NCBI GenBank assembly: GCA_014526335.1 | Contig: JACTAT010000029.1 | Location: 4,482,105-4,546,104 of the forward strand | Direction of reading: 5' to 3' | Length of the DNA stretch: 64,000 nucleotides | Source of the DNA: Chrysaora quinquecirrha | Taxonomy: Eukaryota > Cnidaria > Scyphozoa > Semaeostomeae > Pelagiidae | Shown here: in pieces, positions 36,002-47,858 of the stretch | Position numbering within the stretch: position 1 is the stretch's first letter | How the letters are laid out: each line of letters starts with the position of its first letter | The notes under the pieces: generated by a model | The model's database searches: none | What the model saw: only the letters and a program-made list of their open reading frames with translations | Told to the model about the DNA's origin: nothing | Translations under genes and position numbers: made by a program

Positions 36002-37021
36002 CACTATTTTGTTTTAATAAGCAACTGGTCAACAAGCAACTAAGGGCGCATCTACACGAGAGCTGAAAACGGTCGTTCTTAAATTCTTTTAGGGATTAAG
36101 CGAATTATCACTTACAGTTACCGTGTAGATGGTCAATTTTGGTACCTTTTATCAAGAACGTTCTCGAGAACGGATGAAAGAAGCCGCTTGGGCAAGTTAA
36201 GCATCCCTTGGAGGTGCTTAACCTTGTACAGTCCATTGTTTAACAAATCTGTGCTGTCATCAAAGATTAAAACTTCCCTCTGCTGCAAAACATCTCACGC
36301 ATTTCCAAAGGATTCAAATACAGAAAAACAAAATGACGGATGAAAAATTTTGAAATTAGTAGTTTATTTCCTCATTTCCTTTTACAGAAGGTTTGCAGGG
36401 TTTGTTGAAGGGTTTTTGTTTCTCCTATGTTCATACTCATCTTGCTGAAAATTCAGTTTTTTTCAAACATAATAAATTTGACGGAGCAGAAGGGCGATAC
36501 TAACAACAACGAATCAGAAGGGCAATGCCAGCCTTAGACATGTCACCTAAAAGCACTCTAAAGCAGCCATTTTTATGAAGGACTTTGAATGTCTTCTTAA
36601 ATCCTTGTGCAATTTTTGTACCATAAATAAAATATAATAATGAAATAGAAAACCAAAAATCTCGAATGCAGACAGTATGAAGGCTGTCATCAAATGATTA
36701 CATTTAAAGTATCCTGCTGCTGTACGTCCCTGGAAAATATAAGCCGGAAAAACAGGAATTCAGCATTGGTCCATTGCTATCCTGCTGTTATGGTCAGGTT
36801 TTAAGCGCTCGTGTAGATGCGCCCTAAGGGCTGAGATTTGCTCAAAAACTTTTTGTTAATAGTTTCTTTATACAATACATCATTGCAAACTTGTCAATGA
36901 CATTGAACAGCATGAAAGGAGCCAAAAAAGAGTTTTTAGGGAGTACCCAGTCATTCTGTGAGGGCTGACAGACCAACTTCGAGGGCTGGACCGAAAGCCC
37001 AGTTTCTTATTTAAAAAAGTG
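36002..37021 (+). mobile_element. TA-flanked MITE, family C (copy 2), interrupted
   Basis: The outer element starts CACTATTTTGTTTTAATAAG and ends CTTATTTAAAAAAGTG with TA on both sides. Removing the insertion at 36044-36824 and one duplicated TAA leaves about 236 bases that match the reverse complement of the copy at 2339-2583. Confidence 0.8.
36044..36824 (+). mobile_element. Harbinger-type MITE, 781 bp, nested in family C MITE
   Basis: The termini are GGGCGCATCTACACGAG and CTCGTGTAGATGCGCCC, perfectly inverted. TAA flanks both ends (36041-36043, 36825-36827). The host MITE sequence is continuous across the site. No transposase frame is visible, so it is non-autonomous. Confidence 0.88.
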
Positions 37022-37931
37022 TATGCAGCAAAGACAAGTCATTTTAAATCCAATGACAAGTTCCTTCGAAGAGTGTAGGGAACTGGGCTTGAGTCGGTCT
37101 GAAGGACTTACAGGAAAAAGATTTAACGGTATAATAGACCCAAGAAATCAAACTATTCATTCAACGTTTCAGCTTTACTACATGGGCTACATGATTACAT
37201 CGTGCTATTATGGTGCCAGGTCGAACGACCGTCGTTCCATTTCAAAATGTTGACTTTTAAGGTCTACGGGAAATAAAAAATTGCATAAGCCATTGTCGTA
37301 GTGCAGTGCAGCCGAAGGCAAATTTGACCACAGCCTTCTGTAATAGAACAAGGCCTCATTTGTCTTTTCGCAACAGTTTTCGATGGTTCTTGGCCCCAAA
37401 ATTTTTTAAATTTCTATGAAACCATGACTATATGATGAAACCTTCCTGAAGCTTAACATACAGTATGCAAATGCCCCGTGCACATGAAATTAAAATAAAA
37501 GTTTGATAAAGTATGAGATCGTTTAGTTAAGGGAATCGTCAGTGATAGCCTTTCAGCTTGTTTCGACAAAACATTCGTCAAAAACTGAGCATTTTTGCCC
37601 CTCAAATAGAGAATACTGCAACTGCATAGAAACCGTTCGTGGATAGGGGCTCAGGGCAGGAGAAGAAGCCGCTACATGGGGAGATTTCCAAATTCCGATA
37701 TAAATAAGCGGATGGGGAAACTCACATAAGTTCATTGAAAAGTTGGTCAGTTGACAGCAAAAGGAAATAAGGAAAGCTGAGAGGAAAATTCTTGATTGTG
37801 TCATCTATAATAGTAAACACGTAGTAAAACTGCCAGAAGCAGAATTCATCACTTTTAGCGCTAAACCTCAACTGTGGGAAACTATTTGACTGGTCCTAGT
37901 TGTGAACAACAAGAACCTGACAGAAACAAAG

Positions 37932-38574
37932 ATGGCCTGGCTAAACTTTTTTCAAACGTGTTGTTTAGTAGCAATTTTGTATCCTATTTGTGTCTCAAGT
38001 GATGCTTCAAGATTTAAATTGTCTGGTAAGTTTCAAAGTCTATAAAATTTGTCAAACGATCTGTTTTTGTGAAGGATTTGAGACAATCAATATTTAGAAT
38101 TAATTCAGAAAGCGAGTTGTTGTGGAAAGTTGGCTGGTTTGTTGTTGTTTCTTGTGTGAATGTCACGTGAAATTAATGCTTTTATACTTTTATTTTGTTA
38201 TTAACAACATACAAAATACTCAATGATTCATATAATCCGCAATTGTTTCATAATTTTTCAAAAAGATTAAGTTCATTGTCGTGGTGGGTGGAAAGAGGTT
38301 GCTGATCGCATACGCAAAAAATTTTTGATAAATGACCCACAAAAAGCTGATTTTATTCTAAATTCAATTGCAAAGCCAAAAAAATTCATTTGTGACCTGG
38401 CAGTACCTTCGGACCCAATGTTTATCTTTCGATCCTCTGTTCTGTCCTTTTCTTGTTAGTGAATAAATCCGTGTATTTTTAGAAGACAAACAGCGGGGGT
38501 TGGGAAGATTTTGTTTCTGGGAAAACATTTATTGTGCAGCAAAGATGCCAATTTTTCTAAATAATATTAAATAA
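37932..38574 (+). CDS. Signal-peptide first exon with tentative second exon
   Basis: ATG 37932 begins a 31-codon exon with a hydrophobic leader (CCLVAILYPICVSS). It ends at an excellent donor TCTG/GTAAGT at 38025-38026, phase 1. One compatible acceptor is TTTTTAG at 38482; the frame then reads EDKQRGLGRFCFWENIYC and stops at 38572-38574, giving a secreted peptide of about 62 residues. That acceptor is AT-rich, so the second exon is weak. Alternatively this exon may splice to 43847, which has the same phase and would make it an alternative first exon of the gene at 41151. The first exon is likelier than the second. Confidence 0.35.
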
Positions 38575-41150
38575 ATATATTCAATATAGATATATCCTTA
38601 GATTAGCTTTCGATTAGGCCGCAAAACCTATATTTGCGTCAGTATTTATTCTCAGAGTATCATTAGAAACGCAAATGACAATGTGTTGGATTTTGTGTGT
38701 CAGTCCTAAACAAACATTTACCAAGAAAAACAAATTTATGGACAATAATATCTGTCATATCAGAAACGTTATATAAAAACAATAGTACATATAGTAAGTT
38801 TTCAGGGTCACGAAAAAAGGCATTCTTAGGAAGAAACAAGGAAACCACCCCAACGTCCCATAACTTTGTGTTTGACATCTTTGTAATGTTTTGGGAACTT
38901 TTTCTTGGTCACACCTTTTTCAGAATGAAACATAGGCCTACTTATTTACATACACTAACATTGAGAAAAGCTTTAAACTTGAAGCGCGTTTCAAAACAAA
39001 CTCATCTACCTAAGATATAAAAATTCTTTCTTACAAAAGAATCACTTATAAGAGCAAAAATCACTGAAAACCATTTCTGACGGAAATAACGTTTTTGAGC
39101 CTTTTCATTGTACAGTTTTGATCAATCAAACAAAAGTTTTCCGTATTTATTTTTCATGAATGAGTTAAGACTTAATCCAGCCCCATAAGATCTTTAAATT
39201 GAAAACTGTATTTTATATCCCTGGCGATAATGAAAACATACATTGTATTTGTTAATCCGCCATTATAAATACTTGGTGCCCAGCAACAAAAAATTCCAAA
39301 TATGGCATTAGGTCAAAGTACGAAGACGAATGACGAAAGCTCGTGGCGCACCTATCTTTTGTGCTTTTCACAAAATGAACCAGGTGAAGCTTTGATTGGT
39401 CCTCCCTCGTGCCGCCCATGTCAAGAAGGATGCAACAGTGCGCAAGTACACATTTTTTTTAAATAAGCAACTTGAGTTTTGTCCAGCCCTCTAAGCTGCT
39501 TAAAATTTTAGACATTTCAGCCCTCAAAGTTGCGTAAAAGTTGCTTAACATGTTTTGTACCTAACAACCACCCTGACTTCGCTGTTCAAAATCATCAACT
39601 GTTAGGCCTACAGCACGACTTTTGGGAGATAGTTAAGTGAAAAAAGTTTAGGATTCATTCCCTATGAATCAGGTTAATTTTGCAGCAAAATCGTAGTGAT
39701 CACCCCGTTATCAAATCGAGGCTATCATTAGGCTAAATTCTTAAGGGCCCACAGCTAATCAAAATGCAACAAGTTCTCTGAAAACTCTTCAACTGACCGG
39801 AGATGGCGCCAATTGTCCGCAGATAATTTGGTATTTCCCTTGAGACTTTCAAGGCCTGCGTGCTTTCGTCAATAACAGGGTAGTGCAAAAGCACGGCTGT
39901 CAATTATAACGCCAAAAGGAATCAACACCTAGTTTCGAAAAAAAACAAGATGGGAAACCCAAATGAATGAAACCTTATAAAAGCAACCAATCAACAAACG
40001 TATCCTTCTCCACGAGCTTGCAATGACCAATCAGTAGTTAGAAGGTAATCACGAGGTTCTTAACTCCCAACGCCCATCTCTTTAAAAGGCAGTTTTCCCC
40101 AAAAATATTCATGCACTTCGTTCTGGCAAACGTTCTAGTCGAAATGGACTTGAGAATATCAGAAATTTCGTTTCGTTACATTTATATATATATATATTTA
40201 GCTTTAAAAAAAAAGCAACAACAACAAAAACAACAACAAAACAAAAGAAAAACTCGGAACACTACTCTCTCTCCTGCTCAGAGTGACCGGTTGAAAGCGC
40301 TAATCATATTTGGTTTTATGCATTGTTACCAAGATTAAATAACTAGAGACATTTATCAGAGATTCATGTGTAACTTTTCACAGCCAGAAACGCACGGGCG
40401 GTTGGCTAGCGCCTTCTTGGAGGCAGGGCAAAAACGAGGTCACTGAAAATATTCAGGACCTAGGCCACACTTTTGTGGGTCTAAAATTTCTTACTAACAG
40501 GGGGACTGCGTGCCAGCCCTCTGGGCAAAACTTATCAAGGGTCATGATTGGCCACTCATACGCCAGAAAAAGCCTTTCTCTATTATTACCAAAGTATGCC
40601 AGCCCCCCGTTGCGTTTCCACGTTGACCCATTTACATTACAGTTTGATGTGTATAATGCTAGAATGGTCTAAATTTATGTTTTCTCTAATTGAAGTCTCA
40701 ATGGTTTTCATTTATGTCTCACTAATGCTTGGGGTATCTTCGTATCTCGAATAAAGCGCAAGATTCTTGCAAGAAATTAATTAGCCATTAACAAACTTCA
40801 ACATGCAGAACATAAGAACGAACAATTTCTTAACAACCGGAAAGAGTGTAAGCTTGGTTGTTTGACTTTTTAGTTGCTTACAGCAATTCAGTTGAGCCCC
40901 CAAGTTGCTTAATGTTAAGGTCAGTTCAGCCTTAGTTGCTTATTGAGCGGTTGCTTATTAAAACAAGTGTAGACTCACTAAATGAGTCCCGCAACGTCTT
41001 TAGATGTTGTTGCTGTTGTATTTTACAGTTGCTCAGTGTGAAGCGGCAAATTTAAAGTAGGGGCCTAGGGGAGCCTAAACTAGAGACTCATGTAGTACTA
41101 TTAAGTATAGTGTATAGTACACGATAAAGATAGTGAAGTCATTGTTGCGA
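38575..41150. other. Spacer with an expanded family D MITE
   Basis: Apart from the family D element at 39449-40969 there is only AT-rich sequence. The open frame at 38697-39020 has no recognisable domain and unlikely codon use. A short TA repeat and (CAA)-rich tract lies at 40183-40250. Confidence 0.45.
39449..40969 (+). mobile_element. TA-flanked MITE, family D, with about 1.1 kb of extra sequence
   Basis: The left end CACATTTTTTTTAAATAAGC and the right end CTTATTAAAACAAGTG both lie beside TA. The outer parts match the compact copy at 57827-58118 (TTAGACATTTCAGC...AACTGTTAGGCCTAC, then ACATAAGAAC...GGTCAGTTCAGCC). The centre, roughly 39622-40782, is absent from the compact copy. I could not find ends or a target duplication for it. 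Confidence 0.6.
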
Positions 41151-44100
41151 ATGTACAGTACGTGGAAACGAGTTTTCAAATGTAGCTACATAGTCTTTGT
41201 CCTGTTCCTTTGTACGCGCTCTGTTCTTCTTGGTACGATGGTAATAGGTGGTCCTATTCCAGTTGTCTTGCCAGCACAGGTAGTCCAGCGAAACATTCAT
41301 ATTAACAATTCCTTTGCGATGGTTGACATAACTCTCTTAGCGATCACACAGTGAAGTGAAGATTTCGATTTCTATTCCGCATAGCCTTACAAGTAGATAT
41401 GTAACTTCTATAAAGATTTTTTTGTTACGTGCAGGGGATGCCGCTGTTTTGGAATGCGTTGCGTTTGTAGAGCGTCGCAGAGTAGAGTTTCGAGTCCAGG
41501 CGTTAGATATGTGTGTTGTTTTAGGAAGCCGTTGGTTTGTCCAAAGAGTAATGTAGCTAGGGCTAGTGTGAGCCTCTCCAGAAACCCCCCTTATAACAAT
41601 AAACTATGAAAATAACCCCCGGGAGCAGTGCGTGGAGGGGGTCGGAAGAGGAGTCAAAGTCGAAAAGAGTTGTTGGGCGGAGAGACTTATCGAGCGAAGA
41701 GGACAAATATTCTGTTTATTTACCCGAAGTCGTAATTTGTAGCTATTAGTGTCTTAAGGCAAGGCAAAGTTGTGATTATTCCTGTTCTTGTTTTCTGACA
41801 CCTGGAGAACAGGGGCTACACTAGGCTGACACACAGCGGTAAAAACATGGCATTTCTTACAATAGATAAGTACATTGAGACTTCCTAGGAAACCAAAAGA
41901 TGCGTAGGTAAACTGTAACGGACAAAACATGTAGCTAGCAATACTTCAAGGTGCTGTGACATCGTGGACTTATCCAGCTGCCTGGTGGTGCCAGAAGCTC
42001 AGCGAGGTCGGGGCTGGGGCTCGAGGGCTCAGCAACAATAGAGTCCAAGCCAGGAACGAGGCAGCGCCGGGTGCTAAATACATCATTTCACCAATACGGG
42101 GTCTCAAAGACGGCGCTATCACCCTCCGATTGCTAGAGAGATATGTTGCAGCCAGTGTTTATCCCTTTGGCCTATGTACAGGGCTTGCCAGAAAGTCTTG
42201 GCCAGTAACTATCTAAGAACACAACGTCCAGCTCTTTATAGCCACATTGTAGCCTCGGAATGATACGTCCACCCTGGCAAGAAGATAGTTCATAAAATGA
42301 GACCAAACACTCCCACATTAATTCGAATACGAATCGCATTCTACTTCTCATGAAAATGTGCTTGTCCGTTTATGGTAAAACTAAATGTATACTACTTTAA
42401 CACTGCTATGGGTATTTCAGTAATATTCAGGGACATTGCTAGTGGCAAGTGATCAAAGATTCACAATTATTACAACTGCCATATCTTTTTTCCACTCGCC
42501 GCTTTATCTCAGAAATAACAAATGTGAAACGTGACATGAAAAGAACATAGGCGTGTGGTAACATTTGAACTTTCTTGCCCACCTCCAGAGAATTGTTTTA
42601 TATAGCCTCAAAAGGTCGAAACGTGATTTTTCAGAGCTAGACATATTAACATGTTCCTTTCATAAATGTGACGTAGATGCGATAGAGAGTGATGACCTAT
42701 AGTCCTAGAAAAGCCACTAAGCAAAGCTCAAAGAATATCAACTTGCCCATGAGAAGGCTGGAAGATATAGACAGTTTTGCTTTGGCCTTTTGCCCCAAGC
42801 ATAACTCATTTTGAAGAGAAATTTACCATCAATGTGAGGATCAATCGAAACCTCAAAAGTAGCAAATTTTCACCATAAGTTTAAGGTTCGTATCTGCTGA
42901 AACGAACAGAATGTTTAATTCGTTCAGCATTAGGTCTTATGTTATTTGATGATTAAATTTTATCATGTTCTTCTGCTTCTAATGTCATTGGGGGCAATAT
43001 GGCTGATGAAGACATCAATCGAAATATCCTTATGCACTGTCTCGTCTTTAATAACACTATGCTGGACTATGTCCTCCCTTTTATTGATGAGTAGTAGCGC
43101 CAATTAGACTTTAAGTACGCTCCTCCACACCCAACCATCCACCTAAAACTACTCTGAGAATAAGTCTTTGCGCCAATGGAGAAAGGAAGAGATCCAGTTC
43201 GATACCATGCTTTCCCTAGGTATAGTGAGATACGGAAAGCGAGGAAACGAAGAGACTTTTCAACAGGGAAGAGAGATTTGAAAACGAGGATGTGATCGAA
43301 TTTCCCCAAGATTGCGATTGCGCATATTCTTTCTTGATGTAATGCTAAAGTCAGTAACGATACTTCCTTAGCCCCCTCTCACAATTATGGATGAAAATGC
43401 AACGGTTAAGAGCTGTGTAGAAAACAAAGTCATGCAACGAATGCCGTCTCCAGATGTAATATTTCTTTCAAACTCATGAACAAACAAAGCTGCTTCTTAT
43501 CGGAACCATAAATTCAAAGTTGAATACCAAAGCATCATATATAGTATGAATCAGTTAGATGAGCATTGTTGTGACCTCCGTGCAGCCGGTATACTTAAGC
43601 CTTTCTAAGATGTTAGGGTGAGGCTTTAATGCCCTTGTACCAGAGGGCTCTACACCCAATGGCCGTCAAAATGTCACTGTATTTATTAAAGGGAAATGAA
43701 GTGCTGCAAATGTTAAAGAAAAAGGTGAAGCAAATGGGCGCTTGATAATGTCGTACTTGCACCTCATATGCACCATCAATGTTTTAAGATTTGATTAATT
43801 TGTTGCTTTTTCGCCACCTATATTAAGTCATGATTCTCTTTTGTAGATTTGAGAGCACTGTTGAATCGCAAACCAGCTGCAAAACCAGCACCAACGACAG
43901 TGGCTCCATTCAAGTTTGATTTTATAATCAACCAAGCGACAACGGCAAAACCGAAACGAGGCCCAAACAGAAGACGAAGATGCTGCAGAATTGGCAAGAT
44001 CGCTGCTCGTCTTGGTTACACATGTTACGTCACAAGAAATATTGCTTTGATCAGAGTTAACATGCCCCAAAGGTAGGCAAATTCGTGAATTTTGCTTTGG

Positions 44101-45031
44101 ACTACGAATTCTTCAGTAGCTTACAGTTCTTCAAGAAAGTAGTTTTGCATTCAATCTATCTACGAGTATTTAGTGCTCGTACCAATCTTTTGCAAACTTT
44201 GTACCATACCTGTGTGATTTGACTTTATTTGTTCTCAAGAACAACAAGAATGCTTCTCATCAGAACAGACTGATTCCCGTGTACCAGTTGATTTCCTGGT
44301 TTTAAATATATCAAGTTAAGCAGCCATGAATTTAAATATTGCTCAAAATTCTGGAAAGAGATGCCTGAATTTGTGTGCACGTGAAAATGAAGTTTTACCG
44401 TGCGTGATTGCGTGAATCGTCCAAAAAATTGCGTGTCATTGCGTTATTTGGCACTTCCCTTTGGGGCCTCATATTTTGGTGAATTTTATGTCGATTTTCC
44501 AAGTCGATGACTGTGTAAAGTTCTGGCTAAACTAGGAGACATGTCGTATGCGAAATTGTCGGCGTGACATGCTCCCACGGATGTCTCCTAGTTTGCACCT
44601 CGGAAGCTTCGAAGCGCGCGACAAAATTTGTAGCAAGAGACACACAAATGATTGTGGAAGACAACAGAGACATTTCTTATCTCTGCGACTCGGGGACATG
44701 TTGCTCGTATGTCACTTGTATGTTTAGCCACCCTATGGGAGACACGCCGAATACAAAGTCGCGCGCAACATGTCTCCTACTTTAGCCATAGTTCAAGTGT
44801 TTATTATCGGTACAGTAAAATGTATCTCAACTTTTATATCGCTTCATGTTAACACTTTTCTTGTTCCCCAAAAGACAGAAGATGAAGATGGTGATAAAAG
44901 GCGACAAATGGGGATATCCATTTGCCAAAGAAATGGAATATTGTGCTAAAACACTCAAACACACCAGAAAGTTCTACCGATGTTGCGACAAAGAAGCTCG
45001 TGTGATGGATAGAGTTCAATCAAAGAAGTAG
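41151..45031 (+). CDS. Secreted six-cysteine protein, anaphylatoxin/fibulin-like
   Basis: Exons 41151-41232, 43847-44072 and 44875-45031 join in phases 1 and 2 with GT/AG borders, giving 154 residues. Residues 1-27 are a signal peptide (SYIVFVLFLCTRSVLL). A Pro/Ala/Thr/Lys-rich stretch follows, then a basic cluster RRRR (69-72) just before CC at 73-74, a possible furin-type cleavage point. Further cysteines are at 87, 126 and 139-140. The order CC...C...C...F-x-x-CC and the CCRIGKIAARLGYTC context resemble anaphylatoxin/fibulin modules, but the C87-C126 gap is about three times longer than usual and is split by an intron, so the family call is tentative. Intron 1 holds a SINE fragment; intron 2 holds a TGGCTAAAC MITE. 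An earlier signal exon at 37932 could be an alternative start. Confidence 0.65.
41948..42090 (+). repeat. Truncated SINE in intron 1 of the six-cysteine gene
   Basis: GGTGCTGTGACATCGTGG...TCCAGCTG and CTCAGCGAGGTCGG match the tRNA-like head of the SINE at 89. The body diverges after the B-box region. Confidence 0.45.
44524..44788 (+). mobile_element. TGGCTAAAC-family MITE (copy 2), in an intron
   Basis: It starts TGGCTAAACTAGGAGACATG and ends ACATGTCTCCTACTTTAGCCA, a clear inverted pair. GCGCGACAAAATTTGTAGC and TGTTTAGCCACCCTA are shared with the copy at 9958. It lies between exons 2 and 3 of the six-cysteine gene. AGTTC occurs near both ends but is not perfectly placed. Confidence 0.8.
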
Positions 45032-45402
45032 GCCGAGCCGCTATGTGTGATTCAATCATGCCTGATGGAAATGACTTGTAAATTTTTCAAAGTTTAATTT
45101 TTGTAATTATATAAGCATACTTTAAAATGCACATGAATTGTATATTATCTGTAAAATCGAGATAACTGGGTGTTAACCCCCGGTTGAAATGAACTCAGGT
45201 TTCACGATCATTGTAAATAGTGTTTCGACAGCAGCAACTTTGGTGTCTTTTCAGGGGTGTTGTAACTTTTGTAAAAAGATTTTTCCGTTATTGATGATTT
45301 ACGTCGAAGATTTTCCAGTTTGTAGAGACTTTAGGCGAGTTTTCAAGTTAAAAGCATTTAACTTGATTGTTTAAAGACTTGAATCAGTAAGTTAGGTAGC
45401 TA

Positions 45403-45684
45403 CATTTGGTTTTTAAGCAACCGTGACTTCGCTTTAGCCTCGAATCAACTTTGCTTCGGCCTCGACTCAGCTTTGCTTCAGCCTCGAGTTGCCAAAGTGT
45501 ATTGGTGTTTTCGCAATTTTCCCAAATACCAACGAATTATATGGCATCCGTAGTGTATATTGTTTACTCTTATCAGAGGGTTTCTTGGGTCATCTTTGCC
45601 TCAGAAGTTGCTAAGCAGGTTGCTTAGTTTTTGGGCTGATTTCAGCCTTAAGAGCGAAGCGACCAGGTTCCTTATTAACACGTG
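45403..45684 (+). mobile_element. TA-flanked MITE related to family D
   Basis: TA precedes CATTTGGTTTTTAAGCAACC and follows CCTTATTAACACGTG. The ends are weakly inverted. Inside lies a three-unit repeat of about 24 bp (45429-45495: ...CTTCGxCCTCGAxTCAGCTTTG...), unlike other copies. Confidence 0.5.
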
Positions 45685-46008
45685 TAGCTACTCTGCCTAG
45701 AGATTTTCCTAGGCATTTTGCCCTTGCAGAAGTGAGAGTTGATGTCACGAATTTAACACAGCTTTTGCTATTAGCGACCGGCGCAATCACTGGTCCGTTT
45801 TCTCTGTATATAGATAATCCAACAATAGCAGTATCTCTATATTTAAAAGCTTGCATTTACGCATAGATTGTGTTTGTAAATAGGTTGTTTGTAAATCATG
45901 TTTGGTGATACTTATATAAAGTATTGACTAAATATCGATGTGCTTCCAGTTTGAAATTCTTGTATTGTTCTTGACATTCGCTCTTATGACATAGACTTAC
46001 GCAAACAG

Positions 46009-46009
46009 C

Positions 46010-46044
<35 letters not shown>

Positions 46045-46045
46045 C
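46009..46045 (+). repeat. (CAA)n microsatellite
   Basis: About twelve uninterrupted CAA units. Confidence 0.9.
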
Positions 46046-47334
46046 CATACAACTGTTCGCTCAGATTAGCGTCCAGCGTAGGCTCAATAGCGATAACTAC
46101 GGTTCATGTAGTAAGTTTCATGTATTTCTGACATACCGTTAGAAAATTTCAAGGTAACTGCAGCAGGATAGTAGCATCAGTGGATCGGATGACCGGACCA
46201 ACCAATTTGATGAGTATCACCCTATGAGCCTAAGTATGAAACTCATGCCGCCACAGTGTGGCTGCAAATTTCTATACAACGACCCTGTAGCTATTCTTTC
46301 TCGTAATTGGCAGCACAGTAACGTATCTTGTGCTGAAAATTAGCACTTATCTAAGTAAACCAAGGGTGTGTTCCAAGACTGAATTCTATGTAATTTTAGG
46401 GACTGAATTTCATGTGCGCCTTCTCTCCTAGCTCTAAAGCTAAAACAAGACCATTGTATGATTAATGCAAATCTCTGAGCTTTTTCCCAGAGTTTCATTT
46501 TAAAATCGTACATTGGAGAGGAGCCTGGTAACGATAGTGTAACCATAAAGATATGAGTGTAACTTATCTGTATGCAGTATACGCACACTCTCTTTCGTAC
46601 AGGTCCAAAGAGGGCTAGGCCGATGACGAAATTGAACTTAATTTATAGCTTAGTAGCTATTCGAATTGCTAGATCACAGAACAATCTCTTGATCGCAAAA
46701 TGATTTATTATTTTCCATGGAAAGGTAACGTTACGTACAGTGTTTCTATCGACAATTTGCCAGAAAAAATAAATTTAGGTTTGGTTGAACTTGAACGTTT
46801 CTGTGAAATTTTCTGCTGTTTGTTTTTATTGTTAGGAAACGCCCTCGCAGCAAAGCGCGTTTGTTTCTGACGTCACAATAAAGCGTCTCAGTCTCGGACT
46901 CCATCTTTGTGTTCGAAGAACTTCGAACACATTGGTGTGGGGTGGATGTCACTCACCAACTAACCAACGCTTGAACAATGGAAAACGTGTAACAATAGGG
47001 CCATTGTCAAGAATGCCATTAGGGCCATTGTCTCGGCCATTTATGCGCAATTTGCGGTTAGTTGTTCACAATTCGGCCTGCAAGCACTTTTGTCAATCTG
47101 GGGTCATGTGACAACTGACTCATCCTTGTTTACTAAATGGAACTGGAAAATTGCCACCTTGCTTTGGTAAATGACATTTCAGGCATTCTCAACATTTAAC
47201 AAAGAGTTTTGCCAAAGAGCGGCAATTTCAAAACAGTTTTCAAAACAAATCATCATTAATATTATCCTCACGATGAAAATCGTCATAATAATAATAATAA
47301 TGATAATCATCATCATCATCATCATCATGATTAC

Positions 47335-47549
47335 TATCACCACCATTGACGGTGTGCAACATCTAAAGGAACGCTACCACCACCACAACCAGCCCTTACA
47401 ACCATCACCTCGACCACCCCTATCACCACCACCGGAACCACCCCTACAACCATCACCTCGACCACCCTTATCACCACCACCACAACTACCCCTACAACCA
47501 TGACCACGATCACCCCTATCACAACCACCACAACCACCCCTTCAGCACC
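47335..47549 (+). repeat. ACC-rich low-complexity tract, left half
   Basis: Imperfect repeats of CCACCCCTATCACCACCAC and CTACAACCATCACCTCG. The tract resumes at 52047 after the retrotransposon, so the element inserted into it. Open frames on either strand here are artefacts of the repeat. Confidence 0.8.
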
Positions 47550-47554
47550 ACAAC

Positions 47555-47769
47555 TGTTAAAACATTTAATTATCATGACTCGTATCTTTCCCAACTCTGA
47601 ACCTGAACACGTGATTTCTAGACATGACTCATAACTCGTGACTTTCGCATGATTGATTTTTAAGTTTAAATTAGTTATTGTTTTGTTGCTGCTTGGCTGT
47701 ATACTTTTGATATTTTGATTATGAAGTTAACTCTGCGTTATATATATCTCTGAACTAATAATTTTAACA
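47555..47769 (+). repeat. 5' LTR (215 bp)
   Basis: It runs TG...CA. It lacks 12 bases that the 3' LTR carries after GTTAACTCTG. Otherwise I see no difference between the two. Confidence 0.93.
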
Positions 47770-47783
47770 GGTTATGGGCCCAG
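47770..47783 (+). other. Primer binding site: half-tRNA type, initiator tRNA-Met
   Basis: GGTTATGGGCCCAG directly follows the 5' LTR. It is complementary to the anticodon arm of eukaryotic initiator tRNA-Met (CTGGGCCCATAACC), not to a tRNA 3' end. Drosophila copia is known to prime from a cleaved 5' half of this tRNA, and the match implies the same mechanism here. Confidence 0.85.
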
Positions 47784-47858
47784 AGATAGAAACAGGAGTT
47801 TAGTTAGTCGTGTTGGTAAAAATATCAAAGTTTATTGCGTCTTATTCGTTTGTTTACG

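Larger units (their letters stand above)
28694..37931. other. Gene-free spacer with nested repeats
   Basis: No supported gene. It holds MITEs at 30807, 32372, 33319, 34832 and 36002 (with 36044 inside), a family C fragment at 31168-31375, and a degenerate tandem region at 32090-32960. Around 30110-30215 a GGACACC/GGACACTT word recurs in a pattern resembling the end of a DNA transposon, but no terminus could be fixed. Open frames here are short and mostly lack ATG starts. Confidence 0.5.
45032..47549. other. Spacer between six-cysteine gene and copia element
   Basis: It contains a MITE at 45403, a (CAA)n tract at 46009, a TGACGTCA at 46867, a 22-bp near-palindrome at 46908-46929, and triplet-rich tracts (ATA, ATC) at 47283-47335 that run into an ACC-rich tract up to the retrotransposon. 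No exon was found. Confidence 0.5.

Noticed and set aside
41439..41556. Exon-like block after a strong acceptor (GDAAVLECVAF, Ig-like start)
   Set aside because: It is in phase with 41151-41232 but stops after 39 codons without completing an Ig fold. The alternative join to 43847 gives a complete Cys-rich protein.
46908..46929. Heat-shock element
   Set aside because: GAA and TTC units are not spaced by two bases as needed. It is only a near-palindrome.
47337..47594. Valine-rich minus-strand frame and Pro-rich plus-strand frame
   Set aside because: Products of the ACC-rich low-complexity tract.
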